From assembly GCF_014842975.1 (NCBI RefSeq), contig NZ_JACYXK010000026.1, positions 1 through 64,000 of the forward strand: DNA of 64,000 nucleotides. Direction: 5' to 3'. The translations under genes were made by a program, and so were the position numbers. The DNA comes from Rhodanobacter sp. DHB23. GTDB taxonomy: Bacteria; Pseudomonadota; Gammaproteobacteria; Xanthomonadales; Rhodanobacteraceae. Shown piece after piece: positions 52,313-62,463 of this stretch; the first letter of the stretch is position 1, and every line of letters starts with the position of its first letter. The notes under the pieces are model-generated. The model did no database searches, was not told the DNA's origin, and saw only the letters and a list, made by a program, of their open reading frames with translations.

Positions 52313-52470
52313 GGGATTCGGGATACGGGATTCGGGATTCGGTGTGAAGCCGGGATTGGGGAGTCGGGATTCTGGATTCGGCAAAGCGAAGCGCGGCAAG
52401 ACTTGCCTCAGCGGCCGGAACGCGGCTTTTGCCTTTCCGAATCCCGAATCCCGACTCCCCAATCCCGGCT
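52313..52470. repeat. GATTCGGGATTGG-type inverted repeat, alr-dnaB gap
   Basis: Runs of GGGATTCGGGAT units face the complementary GAATCCCGACTCCCCAATCC run, around a roughly 55-base centre. One of four such elements in the window, three of them between genes of the rpsF-alr cluster. Confidence 0.8.
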
Positions 52471-52471
52471 C

Positions 52472-53866
52472 TCATTCGAACCCGCCCACGAACGAGTCGG
52501 CGGCGTAGTTCTCGAACTTGGTGTAGTGGCCGAGGAAGGTGAGCTTCACGGTGTCGGTGGGGCCGTTGCGCTGCTTGCCGATGATGATCTCGGCCAGGCC
52601 CTTGTCCGGGGATTCCTTGTTGTAGTACTCGTCGCGGTAGATGAACATGATCACGTCGGCGTCCTGCTCGATGGCGCCGGATTCGCGCAAGTCGGACATC
52701 ATCGGACGCTTGTCCGCGCGCTGTTCCAGCGAGCGGTTCAACTGCGAGAGGGCGATCACGGGCACGTTGAGTTCCTTGGCGAGCCCCTTCAGTGAACGCG
52801 AGATTTCTGAAATCTCGGTGGCACGGTTCTCCTTGTTCCCGGGCACCTGCATCAGCTGCAGGTAGTCGATCACGATCAGGCCCAGGCCGCCGTGCTCGCG
52901 GTGCAGGCGGCGCGCGCGCGAGCGCATTTCCACCGGCGACATGCCCGGCGTGTCGTCGATGAAGATCTTCGCTTCGGAGAGGATGGCGATGGCGTTGGAG
53001 ACGCGCGGCCAGTCCTCCTCGTTGAGGTCGCCGTTGCGCAGCGCCTGCTGGTGGATGCGGCCCACCGAGGAGATCAGGCGGAACGCCAGCTGCGAGGCGG
53101 ACATTTCCATCGAGAACACCGCCACCGCCTTCTTCGCGCGCAGCGCGGCGCTCTCGGCGATGTTCAGCGCGAACGCGGTCTTGCCCATCGAGGGACGCGC
53201 CGCCACGATGATGAGGTCGGAGGGTTGCAGGCCCGAGGTGAGGTTGTCGAGGTCGGTGAAGCCGCTGGTGATGCCGGTGAGCTGGCCGCGGTTCTCGTAG
53301 CGCTCGGTGAGCAGGCGGAACGCGTCCTTCACCGCCTCGCGCATCGAGACGGAATCCTTCTTGCCACGCGCGCCGGACTCGGCGATCTTGAACACCGCCT
53401 GCTCGGCGCTTTCCAGCACCTCCTGCACGCTCTTGCCCTCTGGGCGGTAGCCGTCCTCGGTGATCGAGGTGCCGGCGTCGATCAGCTGGCGCAGCACCGA
53501 CTTCTCGCGCACGATTTCCCCGTAGGCGGCGATGTTCGCCGCGCTGGGCGTGCTGTTGGCCAGTTCGATCAGGTAGCTGGCGCCGCCGACCATCTCGGCC
53601 AGGCCGTTGGCCTCGAACCAGTCGCCCAGGGTCACCGCGTCACAGGGCATGCCCTTGTTCGACAGCTCGGTGATCGCACGCCAGATCAGGCGGTGGTCGC
53701 GGCGGTAGAAGTCGTCCTCGCCCAGCTTGTCGGCCACCTTGTCCAGCGCGTCGGGCGCCAGCATCAGGCCGCCCAGCACCGCCTGTTCGGCGTCGATGGA
53801 ATGCGGTGGCACGCGCAGCGCCTCGATGGCCGGCGACGAAGGCTTGCGTTCGGGCACGAAGGACAT
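52472..53866 (-). CDS. dnaB: Replicative DNA helicase DnaB
   Basis: 464-aa hexameric replicative helicase. N-terminal domain starts VPPHSIDAEQAVLGGLML; the RecA-like domain has Walker A RPSMGKTAFALNIAE near 223-238, then IFIDDTPGMSPVEMRSRARR, LIVIDYLQLMQ and ALSQLNRSLEQRADKRPMMSDLRESG-type blocks. The ATG at 53866 was chosen as the last one before the conserved region with normal length; a longer in-frame start is possible. Order dnaB after rplI is the standard gammaproteobacterial order. Confidence 0.97.
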   Translation of the reverse strand: MSFVPERKPSSPAIEALRVPPHSIDAEQAVLGGLMLAPDALDKVADKLGEDDFYRRDHRLIWRAITELSNKGMPCDAVTLGDWFEANGLAEMVGGASYLIELANSTPSAANIAAYGEIVREKSVLRQLIDAGTSITEDGYRPEGKSVQEVLESAEQAVFKIAESGARGKKDSVSMREAVKDAFRLLTERYENRGQLTGITSGFTDLDNLTSGLQPSDLIIVAARPSMGKTAFALNIAESAALRAKKAVAVFSMEMSASQLAFRLISSVGRIHQQALRNGDLNEEDWPRVSNAIAILSEAKIFIDDTPGMSPVEMRSRARRLHREHGGLGLIVIDYLQLMQVPGNKENRATEISEISRSLKGLAKELNVPVIALSQLNRSLEQRADKRPMMSDLRESGAIEQDADVIMFIYRDEYYNKESPDKGLAEIIIGKQRNGPTDTVKLTFLGHYTKFENYAADSFVGGFE

Positions 53867-54018
53867 CGGGCTACCTCGGAAAGACGAAACGGCCGCGCTC
53901 GCCGCGGCACGCGCCGACGCCAGTCGACGGGCAAGACCCACATGATGCGCGGCGGCGTCTCAAGGGTCGAGATGGAAACCTGTGGAAAAGCTGGGGAAAG
54001 TTGGGGATAAGAAGACCG

Positions 54019-54114
54019 GCATTCGGGATTGGAGATTCGGGATTCGCAAAGGCACGGCAGGCCCGCCGCGCGCCGCTTTTACCGAATCCCCAATCCCGTC
54101 TCCCGAATCCCGCG
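54019..54114. repeat. GATTCGGGATTGG-type inverted repeat, dnaB-rplI gap
   Basis: ATTCGGGATTGGAGATTCGG faces CGAATCCCCAATCCCGTCTC, around a GC-rich centre. Immediately followed by the long rplI hairpin. Confidence 0.8.
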
Positions 54115-54160
54115 CCACCAACGCAAACGGGCGCCGTGAGGCGCCCGTTTGCGTTGGTGG
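54115..54160 (-). terminator. Perfect 21-bp hairpin after rplI
   Basis: Arms 54115-54135 and 54140-54160 are perfectly complementary over 21 bases with loop GTGA. It starts ten bases after the rplI stop codon. There is no T-run, so it may act as an mRNA 3'-end barrier or protein-dependent terminator separating the ribosomal genes from dnaB. Confidence 0.65.
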
Positions 54161-54170
54161 CGAAGGTGGC

Positions 54171-54623
54171 TTACTTCTTCTCGCCGACCACGATCACCTT
54201 GACGCTGGTCTGCACGTCGGCGTGCAGGTGGATGGCCACCTCGAACTCGCCCACGTTGCGCAGCGGGCCTTCGCCCAGGATCACTTCACCCTTGTGGATG
54301 TCGTGACCGATGGCCTGCAGCGCCTCGGCGATGTCGCGCGGACCCACCGAGCCGTACAGCTTGCCTTCGGGGCTGGCGTGCGCCTCGATCGTCACCGACA
54401 CGTCGGCCAGCTTGGCCTTGCGGGCTTCGGCTTCGCCCAGCATGTTCTTGGCGCGTGCCTCGTACTCGGCGCGACGCTGCTCGAACGCGGCCAGGTTGGC
54501 GGCGTTCACGCGCACGGCCTTGCCCTGCGGGATCAGGAAGTTGCGACCGTAACCCGGCTTCACGCTGACCTTGTCGCCGAGGTCGCCGAGGTTGCGGACT
54601 TTCTGCAGGAGGATGAGTTCCAT
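54171..54623 (-). CDS. rplI: 50S ribosomal protein L9
   Basis: 150-aa protein with the L9 N-domain ([20 protein letters not shown] and [16 protein letters not shown]), a long connecting helix and the C-domain ([16 protein letters not shown]). Length is typical. Follows rpsR after a repeat element. Confidence 0.98.
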   Translation of the reverse strand: MELILLQKVRNLGDLGDKVSVKPGYGRNFLIPQGKAVRVNAANLAAFEQRRAEYEARAKNMLGEAEARKAKLADVSVTIEAHASPEGKLYGSVGPRDIAEALQAIGHDIHKGEVILGEGPLRNVGEFEVAIHLHADVQTSVKVIVVGEKK

Positions 54624-54683
54624 GGGTATTCCTTTTCGTTAGCGCCGGGATGGCCGGCGCAGCCGTGGACGGGTGTCCGAAGA

Positions 54684-54775
54684 GCCGGGATTCGGGAGAC
54701 GGGATTGGGGATTCCGAAAAGCAGCACGCGGCGCTCTTGCGAATCCCGAATCCCGAATCACCAATCCCGGATTAA
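54684..54775. repeat. GATTCGGGATTGG-type inverted repeat, rplI-rpsR gap
   Basis: GGGATTCGGGAGACGGGATT faces the complementary CGAATCCCGAATCACCAATC run. It overlaps the last bases of the rpsR stop region, so the rpsR-rplI message carries the hairpin. Confidence 0.8.
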
Positions 54776-55002
54776 ACGTCGTGGTTGTCGGTGTACGGCA
54801 GCAGCGAGAGGAAGCGCGCGCGCTTGATCGCGGTCGCCAGCTGGCGCTGGTAGCGCGCCTTGGTGCCGGTGATGCGGCTCGGCACGATCTTGCCGTTCTC
54901 GGTGATGTACTGGCGCAGGGTGTTGAGATCCTTGTAATCGATCTCCTTCACCTTCTCCGCAGTGAAGCGGCAGAACTTGCGGCGGCGGAAAAACTTGGAC
55001 AT
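54772..55002 (-). CDS. rpsR: 30S ribosomal protein S18
   Basis: 76-aa basic protein ([20 protein letters not shown] at the start, [20 protein letters not shown] in the middle), binds 16S rRNA together with S6. Starts 14 bases after the rpsF stop, in one operon with it. No priB gene lies between them. Confidence 0.98.
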   Translation of the reverse strand: MSKFFRRRKFCRFTAEKVKEIDYKDLNTLRQYITENGKIVPSRITGTKARYQRQLATAIKRARFLSLLPYTDNHDV

Positions 55003-55016
55003 GGTCGTGGTTCCTC

Positions 55017-55421
55017 TCAGTCTTCGCTGTCGCTGTCGTTGTCGCGGCCGTCAACGTCGTCGTCGCGGCGGCGCGACGAGCGGGCGTCGTCCTTTTCCTT
55101 GCTCTTCAGGATGAAGGACTGCTCGGTGTCGGCGGCGTCACGCTTGACGACGAGGTGGCGCAGCACGGCGTCGTTGAAGCGGAAGCCCGACTCCAGCTCG
55201 TTCAGCGCGTTCTGGCCGACTTCGATGTTCAGCAGCACGTAGTGCGCCTTGGCCAGGTTGACGATCGGGTAGGCCAGCTGGCGGCGACCCCAGTCTTCCA
55301 GACGGTGGATCTTGCCGCCGTCGGCCTCGATCAGCGCCTTGTAGCGCTCGATCATCGCGGGGACCTGTTCGCTCTGGTCAGGGTGGACCAGAAACACGAC
55401 TTCGTAATGTCGCAGGGACAT
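55017..55421 (-). CDS. rpsF: 30S ribosomal protein S6
   Basis: 134-aa protein with the S6 ferredoxin-like fold ([58 protein letters not shown]) and an acidic Ser/Asp-rich tail ([11 protein letters not shown]); E. coli S6 has a similar Glu tail added post-translationally. First gene of the rpsF-rpsR-rplI operon. Confidence 0.98.
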   Translation of the reverse strand: MSLRHYEVVFLVHPDQSEQVPAMIERYKALIEADGGKIHRLEDWGRRQLAYPIVNLAKAHYVLLNIEVGQNALNELESGFRFNDAVLRHLVVKRDAADTEQSFILKSKEKDDARSSRRRDDDVDGRDNDSDSED

Positions 55422-55527
55422 CGTGGTTCGACTCCTTGTGGATGCGGCCGGAATGGCCTCGCAGCCTCCCGCCGGATGCGGTGAGGCAAGTGCCCGTCAC
55501 GCCCCTTGCAGGGCGGACAGAGGCGGA

Positions 55528-55557
55528 ATTGTACGCGAAGCGCGGAACGCCACGCAA
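55528..55557 (-). promoter_or_regulatory. Probable promoter of the rpsF operon
   Basis: On the minus strand TTGCGT (55557-55552), an 18-base spacer and TACAAT (55533-55528), about 110 bases before rpsF. Confidence 0.6.
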
Positions 55558-55629
55558 GCGACTGAATTTGAAGAGCACGACCGAGGACGGCAGCTTTTTG
55601 ATTCCTGCGCTCGGGCCAAGCGCGGGAAC

Positions 55630-55745
55630 CTTGAAGAGTGCGGCCATGGATGGCCGCCCATTATGACTTCCGCGCTCATGGACGAGCGCACAAATACCCC
55701 ATAGCCCGCCCGTTTGACCTTGCGCTCACGGACGAGCGCACCGGT
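55630..55745. repeat. Dispersed repeat cluster upstream of rpsF
   Basis: Contains the palindrome GCGGCCATGGATGGCCGC and two hairpins of the GCGCTCATGGACGAGCGC type. Together with the rpsF promoter it fills the 335-base gap between rpsF and the Fe-S carrier gene; no gene is seen there. Confidence 0.65.
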
Positions 55746-55756
55746 ACCAACCACCC

Positions 55757-56083
55757 TCACCCGACGGTGAAGCTCTCGCCGCAACCGCATTCGCCAGTGG
55801 CGTTGGGGTTGTGGAACACGAAGCTGGCGTTGAGGCCCTGCTTCTGGAAGTCGATCACGGTGCCGTCCACCAGCGGCAGGCTTTTGTCGTCCACCACCAG
55901 CGGCACGCCGTCGATGCTGACCAGCCGATCGCCCTCGCCCACCGCCTGGGCCAGGTCCACCACGTAGCCGAATCCCGAGCAGCCCGTGCGTTTCACGCCG
56001 AAACGCACGCCGGCGGCGTCCGGCGCCTGCGCGAGGAAGCGGCGCATGCGTTCGCTGGCGGCTGGGGTGATCGTGATGGTCAT
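55757..56083 (-). CDS. iscA: A-type iron-sulfur carrier protein (IscA/ErpA family)
   Basis: 108-aa A-type scaffold/carrier delivering Fe-S clusters. The three conserved cysteines are in [10 protein letters not shown] (about residue 35) and GECGCGESF (about 100-102). The blocks [20 protein letters not shown] and [13 protein letters not shown] resemble IscA more than ErpA, but no isc operon is present here, so the exact paralogue is uncertain. The ATG at 56083 gives normal length. Confidence 0.88.
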   Translation of the reverse strand: MTITITPAASERMRRFLAQAPDAAGVRFGVKRTGCSGFGYVVDLAQAVGEGDRLVSIDGVPLVVDDKSLPLVDGTVIDFQKQGLNASFVFHNPNATGECGCGESFTVG

Positions 56084-56244
56084 GGCTGCGGGCGATCTTT
56101 GGAAACGTGGCAGGGCGCATGCCTTTCCGGTCGCGGCACGTGCGAGGCCTAGTTTATCATGCGGGTTTGTCCACGCGCTTCGCTGGAAGTGCGTTCCCCT
56201 ACAGATGTGCCTGTTCCGGCGCATTTCAACAGGAGTTCCGATCC

Positions 56245-57645
<1,401 letters not shown>

Positions 57646-57653
57646 GTTAACTG

Positions 57654-58520
57654 ATGCGAATGAAGCGCCGGCTCCCCACCCTGCCCCTCATCCTCGCCGC
57701 CGGCGTGCTGCTGGCCGGTTGCCACACCGTGAAGACGCTGGTGCCGCCCAACCTGCGCGCGCCGGCCAGCGCCGACGATCCGCTCAAGCAGGCGCAACAG
57801 CGCCTGCTCGACGCCTCGCCCTGCTGCAGCAGCTTCGCCGACTTCTCCTACCAGGACATGCTGCCGTGGCAGCCGCAGGCGTACACGCTGGGCAGCGGCA
57901 GCAGCGTGGCCAACATCAACGGCACGCACAGCTACTTCCTCGCCTTCCGCCTGCCGGACGACGCCAAACTGCCCTATCGCGTGGCGTTCAAGTCGGAATT
58001 GAACGGCCGCTGGCTGAAGTCCAGCTACCTGTTCGCTCCCACCGTCGTGTTGCTGGACAGCGGCTTCCAGCCGATCGGCGCCGACGACGTCGGGCTGTGC
58101 GAGCACATGGGCTGGAGCGACGCGAGCTCCGGCGCGTTCGGCGCCTATACCGTCAGCAGCAAGCAGGCGCGCTACCTGCTGATCTACAGCTCGGCCGACC
58201 AGCAGAAGGGCAAGACCTACTGGGAACAGTCGCCCACGACGTTTTCCGCGCAGCCCACCGCGACCAGCATGCCCTCGCTGGACATGAGCGCCAGCGGCAC
58301 CTTCGGCGTGCCGCACGGCCCCGACGGCACGATCTGGGTAGGCATGATGAATGCCACCTACGCCAAGGCCGTGGACAACGCGATCTGCAAGAAGCCGCCG
58401 AAAGGCGACGGCCTGCTGAACTCCCTGCGTACCGCCCTGCCCTGGGGCGGCAATGGCGGCAGCAAGCAGGGCGCGAACACGGGGACCGATCCCGCCACCG
58501 CCAAGGCCAAGGAAAGCTGA
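57654..58520 (+). CDS. MalM-like periplasmic lipoprotein
   Basis: 288-aa lipoprotein (lipobox LLAGC, Cys23). The mature part has DASPCCSSFADFSYQDMLPW, the conserved start of the MalM family, followed by SYFLAFRLPDDAKLPYRVAF and SSYLFAPTVVLLDSGFQPI. MalM in E. coli is encoded in the maltose operon with unclear function; no maltose genes are linked here. Starts eight bases after asnS, so probably read through from it. Confidence 0.78.
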   Translation: MRMKRRLPTLPLILAAGVLLAGCHTVKTLVPPNLRAPASADDPLKQAQQRLLDASPCCSSFADFSYQDMLPWQPQAYTLGSGSSVANINGTHSYFLAFRLPDDAKLPYRVAFKSELNGRWLKSSYLFAPTVVLLDSGFQPIGADDVGLCEHMGWSDASSGAFGAYTVSSKQARYLLIYSSADQQKGKTYWEQSPTTFSAQPTATSMPSLDMSASGTFGVPHGPDGTIWVGMMNATYAKAVDNAICKKPPKGDGLLNSLRTALPWGGNGGSKQGANTGTDPATAKAKES

Positions 58521-58522
58521 GC

Positions 58523-58837
58523 GTGCTGGCCCTCTATCTTGGCCTGCTGGCCACCGGCGTCGTCCTGTTCGTGCTCTCCTACGTGGCGCCGTTCCGGGCC
58601 GCCGCGCTGCTGCGCCAGCGCCACCCGCAGCACTGGCAGGTCATCGTCGAATCGGCCAAGGGCAGGATCGGCACGCTGCAAACCTGGATGCGCATGCAAT
58701 ACGTGCTGCGCTCGCCCGCGCTGGCCCTGCTGGACGACCGCGACATCAACCGCTGGCGCGGCATCTGGCGCTACAGCCAGTGGCTCGGCTGGCTGTGCTG
58801 GCTGGCCGCGCTGGGCATGCGCCTGCGCTGGGGCTGA
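58523..58837 (+). CDS. Small membrane protein, unknown (104 aa)
   Basis: GTG start at 58523, two bases after the MalM-like gene, with AAGGAAAG as ribosome-binding site. An N-terminal membrane helix (LALYLGLLATGVVLFVLSYV), a basic middle (RQRHPQHWQVIVESAKGRIG) and a Trp-rich C-terminal helix (WRYSQWLGWLCWLAALGM). I do not recognise a family. Codon use fits the host. Confidence 0.65.
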   Translation: MLALYLGLLATGVVLFVLSYVAPFRAAALLRQRHPQHWQVIVESAKGRIGTLQTWMRMQYVLRSPALALLDDRDINRWRGIWRYSQWLGWLCWLAALGMRLRWG

Positions 58838-58854
58838 GACCACCGGAGCTTCCC

Positions 58855-59643
58855 ATGCAATTGCACCTCGACGGCCGTCATGCCCTGGTCTGCGGCGCCT
58901 CGCAAGGCATCGGCCGCGCCAGCGCGATCGAGCTGGCGCTGCTTGGCGCCAACGTCACCCTGCTGGCACGCCGCGCCGAAATGCTGGAAGCCCTCGCCGC
59001 GGAACTGCCGCGCACGCACACTGACCAGCGCCACGGATTCATCGCTGTCGACGTGGGCGATACCGCCGCGCTGCGCACGCAGGCGGAAGCGCTGGTCGCC
59101 CGTGCGCCCGTGCACATCCTCGTCAACAACAGCGGCGGCCCGCCGCCCGGCAGCGTGCTCGACGCCACGCCGCAGGATTTCCTCGCCGCGTGGCAGCAGC
59201 ACCTGCTGGCCTGCCACACGCTGGCGCAGGCGGTGGTGCCGGGCATGCGCGCGGCCGGCTGGGGCCGCATCGTCAACGTGATCTCCACCTCGGTGCGCGA
59301 GCCGATCCCCGGCATCGGCGTGTCCAATACCACGCGCGGCGCGGTGGCGAGCTGGGCCAAGACCCTGGCCGGCGAACTCGCGCCGTTCGGCATCACCGTC
59401 AACAACGTGCTGCCCGGCTCCACCCGCACCCCGCGCATCGAGCAGATCGTCGCCGCGCGCGCGCAGAAGAGCGGCAAGCCGCCGGCCGAAGTGCAGCAGG
59501 CGATGGAAGCCGAGGTGCCGATGCGGCGCTTCGCCGACGCCGCGGAAATCGCCGCCGCGGTGGCCTTCCTCGCCTCGCCCGCCGCGAGTTACATCACCGG
59601 TGTCAGCCTGCCGGTGGACGGCGGGCGCATGCGTTCGCTTTGA
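58855..59643 (+). CDS. SDR-family oxidoreductase lacking the canonical YxxxK
   Basis: 262-aa Rossmann protein: dinucleotide loop GASQGIG at residues 14-20, NNSGG in the middle (about 92-96), VISTS (142-146) with the usual catalytic Ser, and PVDGG near the end. At the place of the catalytic YxxxK it has S157-N-T-T-R161, so both Tyr and Lys are replaced. A subgroup of FabG-like SDRs carries this SNxxR pattern; what it catalyses is not known to me. It lies upstream of an aldehyde dehydrogenase gene. Confidence 0.85.
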   Translation: MQLHLDGRHALVCGASQGIGRASAIELALLGANVTLLARRAEMLEALAAELPRTHTDQRHGFIAVDVGDTAALRTQAEALVARAPVHILVNNSGGPPPGSVLDATPQDFLAAWQQHLLACHTLAQAVVPGMRAAGWGRIVNVISTSVREPIPGIGVSNTTRGAVASWAKTLAGELAPFGITVNNVLPGSTRTPRIEQIVAARAQKSGKPPAEVQQAMEAEVPMRRFADAAEIAAAVAFLASPAASYITGVSLPVDGGRMRSL

Positions 59644-59735
59644 GCGACGGGATGGGGGATGGCGGGATTCGGCAGGGCCACCAGCTCGCCGCACTTTTGC
59701 TCTACCGAATCCCCAATCACGAATCCCGGTTCAAC
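59643..59735. repeat. GATTCGGGATTGG-type inverted repeat, SDR-ALDH gap
   Basis: GGGATGGGGGATGGCGGGAT faces CGAATCCCCAATCACGAATC. Fourth copy of this element type. Confidence 0.7.
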
Positions 59736-59786
59736 GTACCCCCGCGTCCGGTGCAATCGCCGGAGGCGCGGCGTAAGCTTGCACGG

Positions 59787-61253
59787 ATGCCCATCACGCG
59801 CCTCGCCAACCTGATCGACGGCCGCCTCGTGCCGCCGCGCGGCGATCGCTGGCTCGATGTGTTCGAGCCCGCCACCGGCGAGATCTTCGCCCATTGCCCC
59901 GATGCCGACGCGGACGACGTCGCCGCCGCCGTCGAAGCCGCGCAACGCGCCGCGCCAGCCTGGGCCAGCACGCCCGCCGAACAGCGTGCGCGCCTGCTGC
60001 AACGCCTCGCCGACCTGGTCGAGGCGCGGCTGGACGAGTTCGCCCTGCTGGAATCGCGCGACAGCGGCAAGCCGGTGAAACTCGCGCGCGGCGTGGACAT
60101 CCCGCGTGCGGTGAGCAACCTGCGCTTCTTCGCCGCCGCCATCGAGACCTGGGGTGGCGAGTCGCACGCGATGGCACTCGGCCGGCCGGACCACGGCGCG
60201 ATCAACTACACGCTGCGCCAGCCGTTGGGCGTGGTCGGCTGCATCAGCCCGTGGAACCTGCCGCTGTACCTGTTCACCTGGAAGATCGCGCCCGCGCTGG
60301 CCGCGGGCAACGCCGTGGTGGCCAAGCCTTCGGAAATCACACCTTGCACAGCGGCCCTGCTCGGCGAGTTGAGCACCGAAGCCGGCTTCCCGCCCGGCGT
60401 GCTGAACATCGTGCACGGCCGCGGCCCCACGGTGGGCCAGGCCATCGTCGAACATCCGCGCATCAAGGCCGTGTCCTTCACCGGCAGCACCGCCACCGGT
60501 GCGCACATCGCCGCAGTGGCCGCCACGCAGTTCAAGAAGGTGTCGCTGGAGATGGGCGGCAAGAACCCGGCCATCGTGTTCGCCGACGCCGCGCTTTCCG
60601 ACACCGACCTCGATACCATCGTGCGCTCGGGCTTCGCCAACCAGGGCGAGATCTGCCTGTGCGGTTCGCGCCTGCTGGTGCAGCGCTCGATCTACGCGGC
60701 CTTCCGCGAGCGCTACCTCGCCCGCGTGCGCGCACTGCGCGTGGGCGATCCGGGCGACGACGCCAGCGACCTCGGCGCCCTGGTCTCGCGACCGCACTTC
60801 GACAAGGTGATGGCCTGCATCGCCCGGGCGCGCGCCGAAGGCGGCCGCGTATCGTGCGGCGGCGAAGCAGTGACGGTGCCCGGCCGCTGCGAACGCGGCT
60901 GGTTCGTGGCACCCACGGTGATCGAGGGACTGGCGAACGAAGCCGCCACCAACCAGCAGGAAATCTTCGGACCGGTGGTCACGCTGGTCCCGTTCGAGGA
61001 TGAAGCGGAAGCATTGGCCATCGCCAACGGCACCGGCTACGGCCTCGCCGCATCGCTATGGACGCGCGACCTCGACCGCGCGCACCGGCTTGCCGCGCAA
61101 CTGGAATTCGGCATCGTGTGGATCAACTGCTGGATGCTGCGCGACCTGCGCACGCCGTTCGGCGGCGTGAAGCACTCGGGCCTCGGCCGGGAGGGCGGCA
61201 GCGAGGCGCTGCGCTTCTTCACCGAGCCGAAAAATGTCTGCATACGCTACTGA
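59787..61253 (+). CDS. Aldehyde dehydrogenase, 2-aminomuconic semialdehyde dehydrogenase-like
   Basis: 488-aa NAD-dependent ALDH. Cofactor and catalytic features: ISPWNLPLYLFTWKIAPAL, SFTGSTATG, E255 in LEMGGKNPAI, catalytic C290 in NQGEICLCGSR, and EIFGPVVTLVPF. The NQGEICLC form is typical of 2-hydroxymuconic/2-aminomuconic semialdehyde dehydrogenases, and a RidA-type (2-aminomuconate deaminase-like) gene follows two genes later, so a role in the kynurenine or meta-cleavage route is plausible. Other aldehydes cannot be excluded. Confidence 0.85.
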   Translation: MPITRLANLIDGRLVPPRGDRWLDVFEPATGEIFAHCPDADADDVAAAVEAAQRAAPAWASTPAEQRARLLQRLADLVEARLDEFALLESRDSGKPVKLARGVDIPRAVSNLRFFAAAIETWGGESHAMALGRPDHGAINYTLRQPLGVVGCISPWNLPLYLFTWKIAPALAAGNAVVAKPSEITPCTAALLGELSTEAGFPPGVLNIVHGRGPTVGQAIVEHPRIKAVSFTGSTATGAHIAAVAATQFKKVSLEMGGKNPAIVFADAALSDTDLDTIVRSGFANQGEICLCGSRLLVQRSIYAAFRERYLARVRALRVGDPGDDASDLGALVSRPHFDKVMACIARARAEGGRVSCGGEAVTVPGRCERGWFVAPTVIEGLANEAATNQQEIFGPVVTLVPFEDEAEALAIANGTGYGLAASLWTRDLDRAHRLAAQLEFGIVWINCWMLRDLRTPFGGVKHSGLGREGGSEALRFFTEPKNVCIRY

Positions 61254-61275
61254 ACACCCCGCCACGGAAACGCCA

Positions 61276-61938
61276 ATGAACTCGCTGAAAGACCTGCTGG
61301 CCAACAACAGGCGCTGGGCCGCCGCAGTCACTGCACAGGAGCCCGACTACTTCGAGAAGCTGGTGCACCAGCAGGCCCCGAAATACCTGTGGATCGGCTG
61401 CGCCGATTCGCGCGTGCCATCCACCCAGATCGTGGACCTGCCGCCGGGCGAGATCTTCGTGCATCGCAACGTGGCCAACGTGGTGGTGCACACCGACCTC
61501 AACGCACTCGGCTGCATCCAGTTCGCGGTGGACGTGCTGCAGGTGAAGCACATCCTGGTGGTCGGCCACTACGGTTGCGGCGGCATCGGCGCGGTGCTTC
61601 GGCAGTCGCGGCTGGGCCTGATCGACAACTGGCTGCGCCACATCGGCGACGTCGCGCTCAAGCACAGCGACAAGCTCGACCCCGCCACCGCGTTCGAAGT
61701 GCGCCACTCGCGCCTGTGCGAGCTCAACGCGATCGAGCAGGCGATAAACGTGTGCCACAGCACCATCGTGCGGGATGCCTGGGAACGCGGCCAGCAGTTG
61801 GCCGTGCACGCCTGGATCTACGGCCTGAAGGACGGCCACATCCACGACCTCGGCCTGGACGTGCGTAGCCATGAGCAGCTGCCTGGCGCCTACGAAGGCG
61901 TGCTGGCCAAGCTCGCCGAGCGCTGGGGCGCACCGTGA
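61276..61938 (+). CDS. can: Beta-carbonic anhydrase
   Basis: 220-aa zinc enzyme interconverting CO2 and bicarbonate. Zinc ligands C42, H98 and C101 and the D44-R46 pair lie at the same positions as in E. coli Can (WIGCADSRVP and VVGHYGCGG). ATG at 61276 gives the E. coli length; a longer frame would overlap the ALDH gene. Its stop overlaps the next gene (GTGA). Confidence 0.95.
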   Translation: MNSLKDLLANNRRWAAAVTAQEPDYFEKLVHQQAPKYLWIGCADSRVPSTQIVDLPPGEIFVHRNVANVVVHTDLNALGCIQFAVDVLQVKHILVVGHYGCGGIGAVLRQSRLGLIDNWLRHIGDVALKHSDKLDPATAFEVRHSRLCELNAIEQAINVCHSTIVRDAWERGQQLAVHAWIYGLKDGHIHDLGLDVRSHEQLPGAYEGVLAKLAERWGAP

Positions 61939-62366
61939 GCGAGGTCGTGCGCACCGACGCGGCGCCGGCGCCGGTGGGCGCCTATCCGCATGCGCGGCGC
62001 GTGGGCAACCTGCTGTTCCTGTCCGGCGTGGGGCCGCGCCAGCCGGGCACGAACGCGATCCCTGGCAACGCGTACGACGTCGACGGCAAACTGCTCGCCT
62101 ACGACATCGAGGCGCAGTGCCGCCAGGTGTTCGCCAACGTGCGCGCGGTGCTGGAAGCCAGCGGCGCGCGCTGGGAGGACCTGGTGGACGTCACCGTGTT
62201 CCTCACCGACATGGCGCGCGACTTCCCCGCCTACAACCGCCTCTACGCCGAGCATTTCGCCGGCGTGGACGCCTGCCGCACCACACTGGGCATCACGGCC
62301 CTGCCCACGCCCATCGCCATCGAACTGAAATGCGTGGCGAGCATCGATCCCTGCGGCCATCCCTGA
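61935..62366 (+). CDS. RidA-family protein, 2-aminomuconate deaminase-like
   Basis: 143-aa RidA/YjgF trimeric-type protein. GTG start overlapping the carbonic anhydrase stop. VGAYPHARRVGNLLFLSGVG, a long insertion with NAIPGNAYDVDGKLLAYDIE, and the C-terminal CRTTLGITALPTPIAIELKC. This longer form with the YDIEAQ block fits 2-aminomuconate deaminases rather than housekeeping RidA. With the ALDH gene it suggests 2-aminomuconic semialdehyde being oxidised and deaminated. Confidence 0.82.
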   Translation: MSEVVRTDAAPAPVGAYPHARRVGNLLFLSGVGPRQPGTNAIPGNAYDVDGKLLAYDIEAQCRQVFANVRAVLEASGARWEDLVDVTVFLTDMARDFPAYNRLYAEHFAGVDACRTTLGITALPTPIAIELKCVASIDPCGHP

Positions 62367-62410
62367 CCGCGAAAATCAGGCGCACTCCTGCGATCCCGGT
62401 ACGTGCACAA

Positions 62411-62440
62411 AAAAACCCGCCGGCAAACCGGCGGGTTTTT
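62411..62440. terminator. Bidirectional terminator
   Basis: AAAAACCCGCCGG, loop CAAA, CCGGCGGGTTTTT, lying between the convergent RidA-like and Ala/His-rich genes. Confidence 0.93.
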
Positions 62441-62463
62441 CGTGCAGCCGGAATCCGCTGCGA

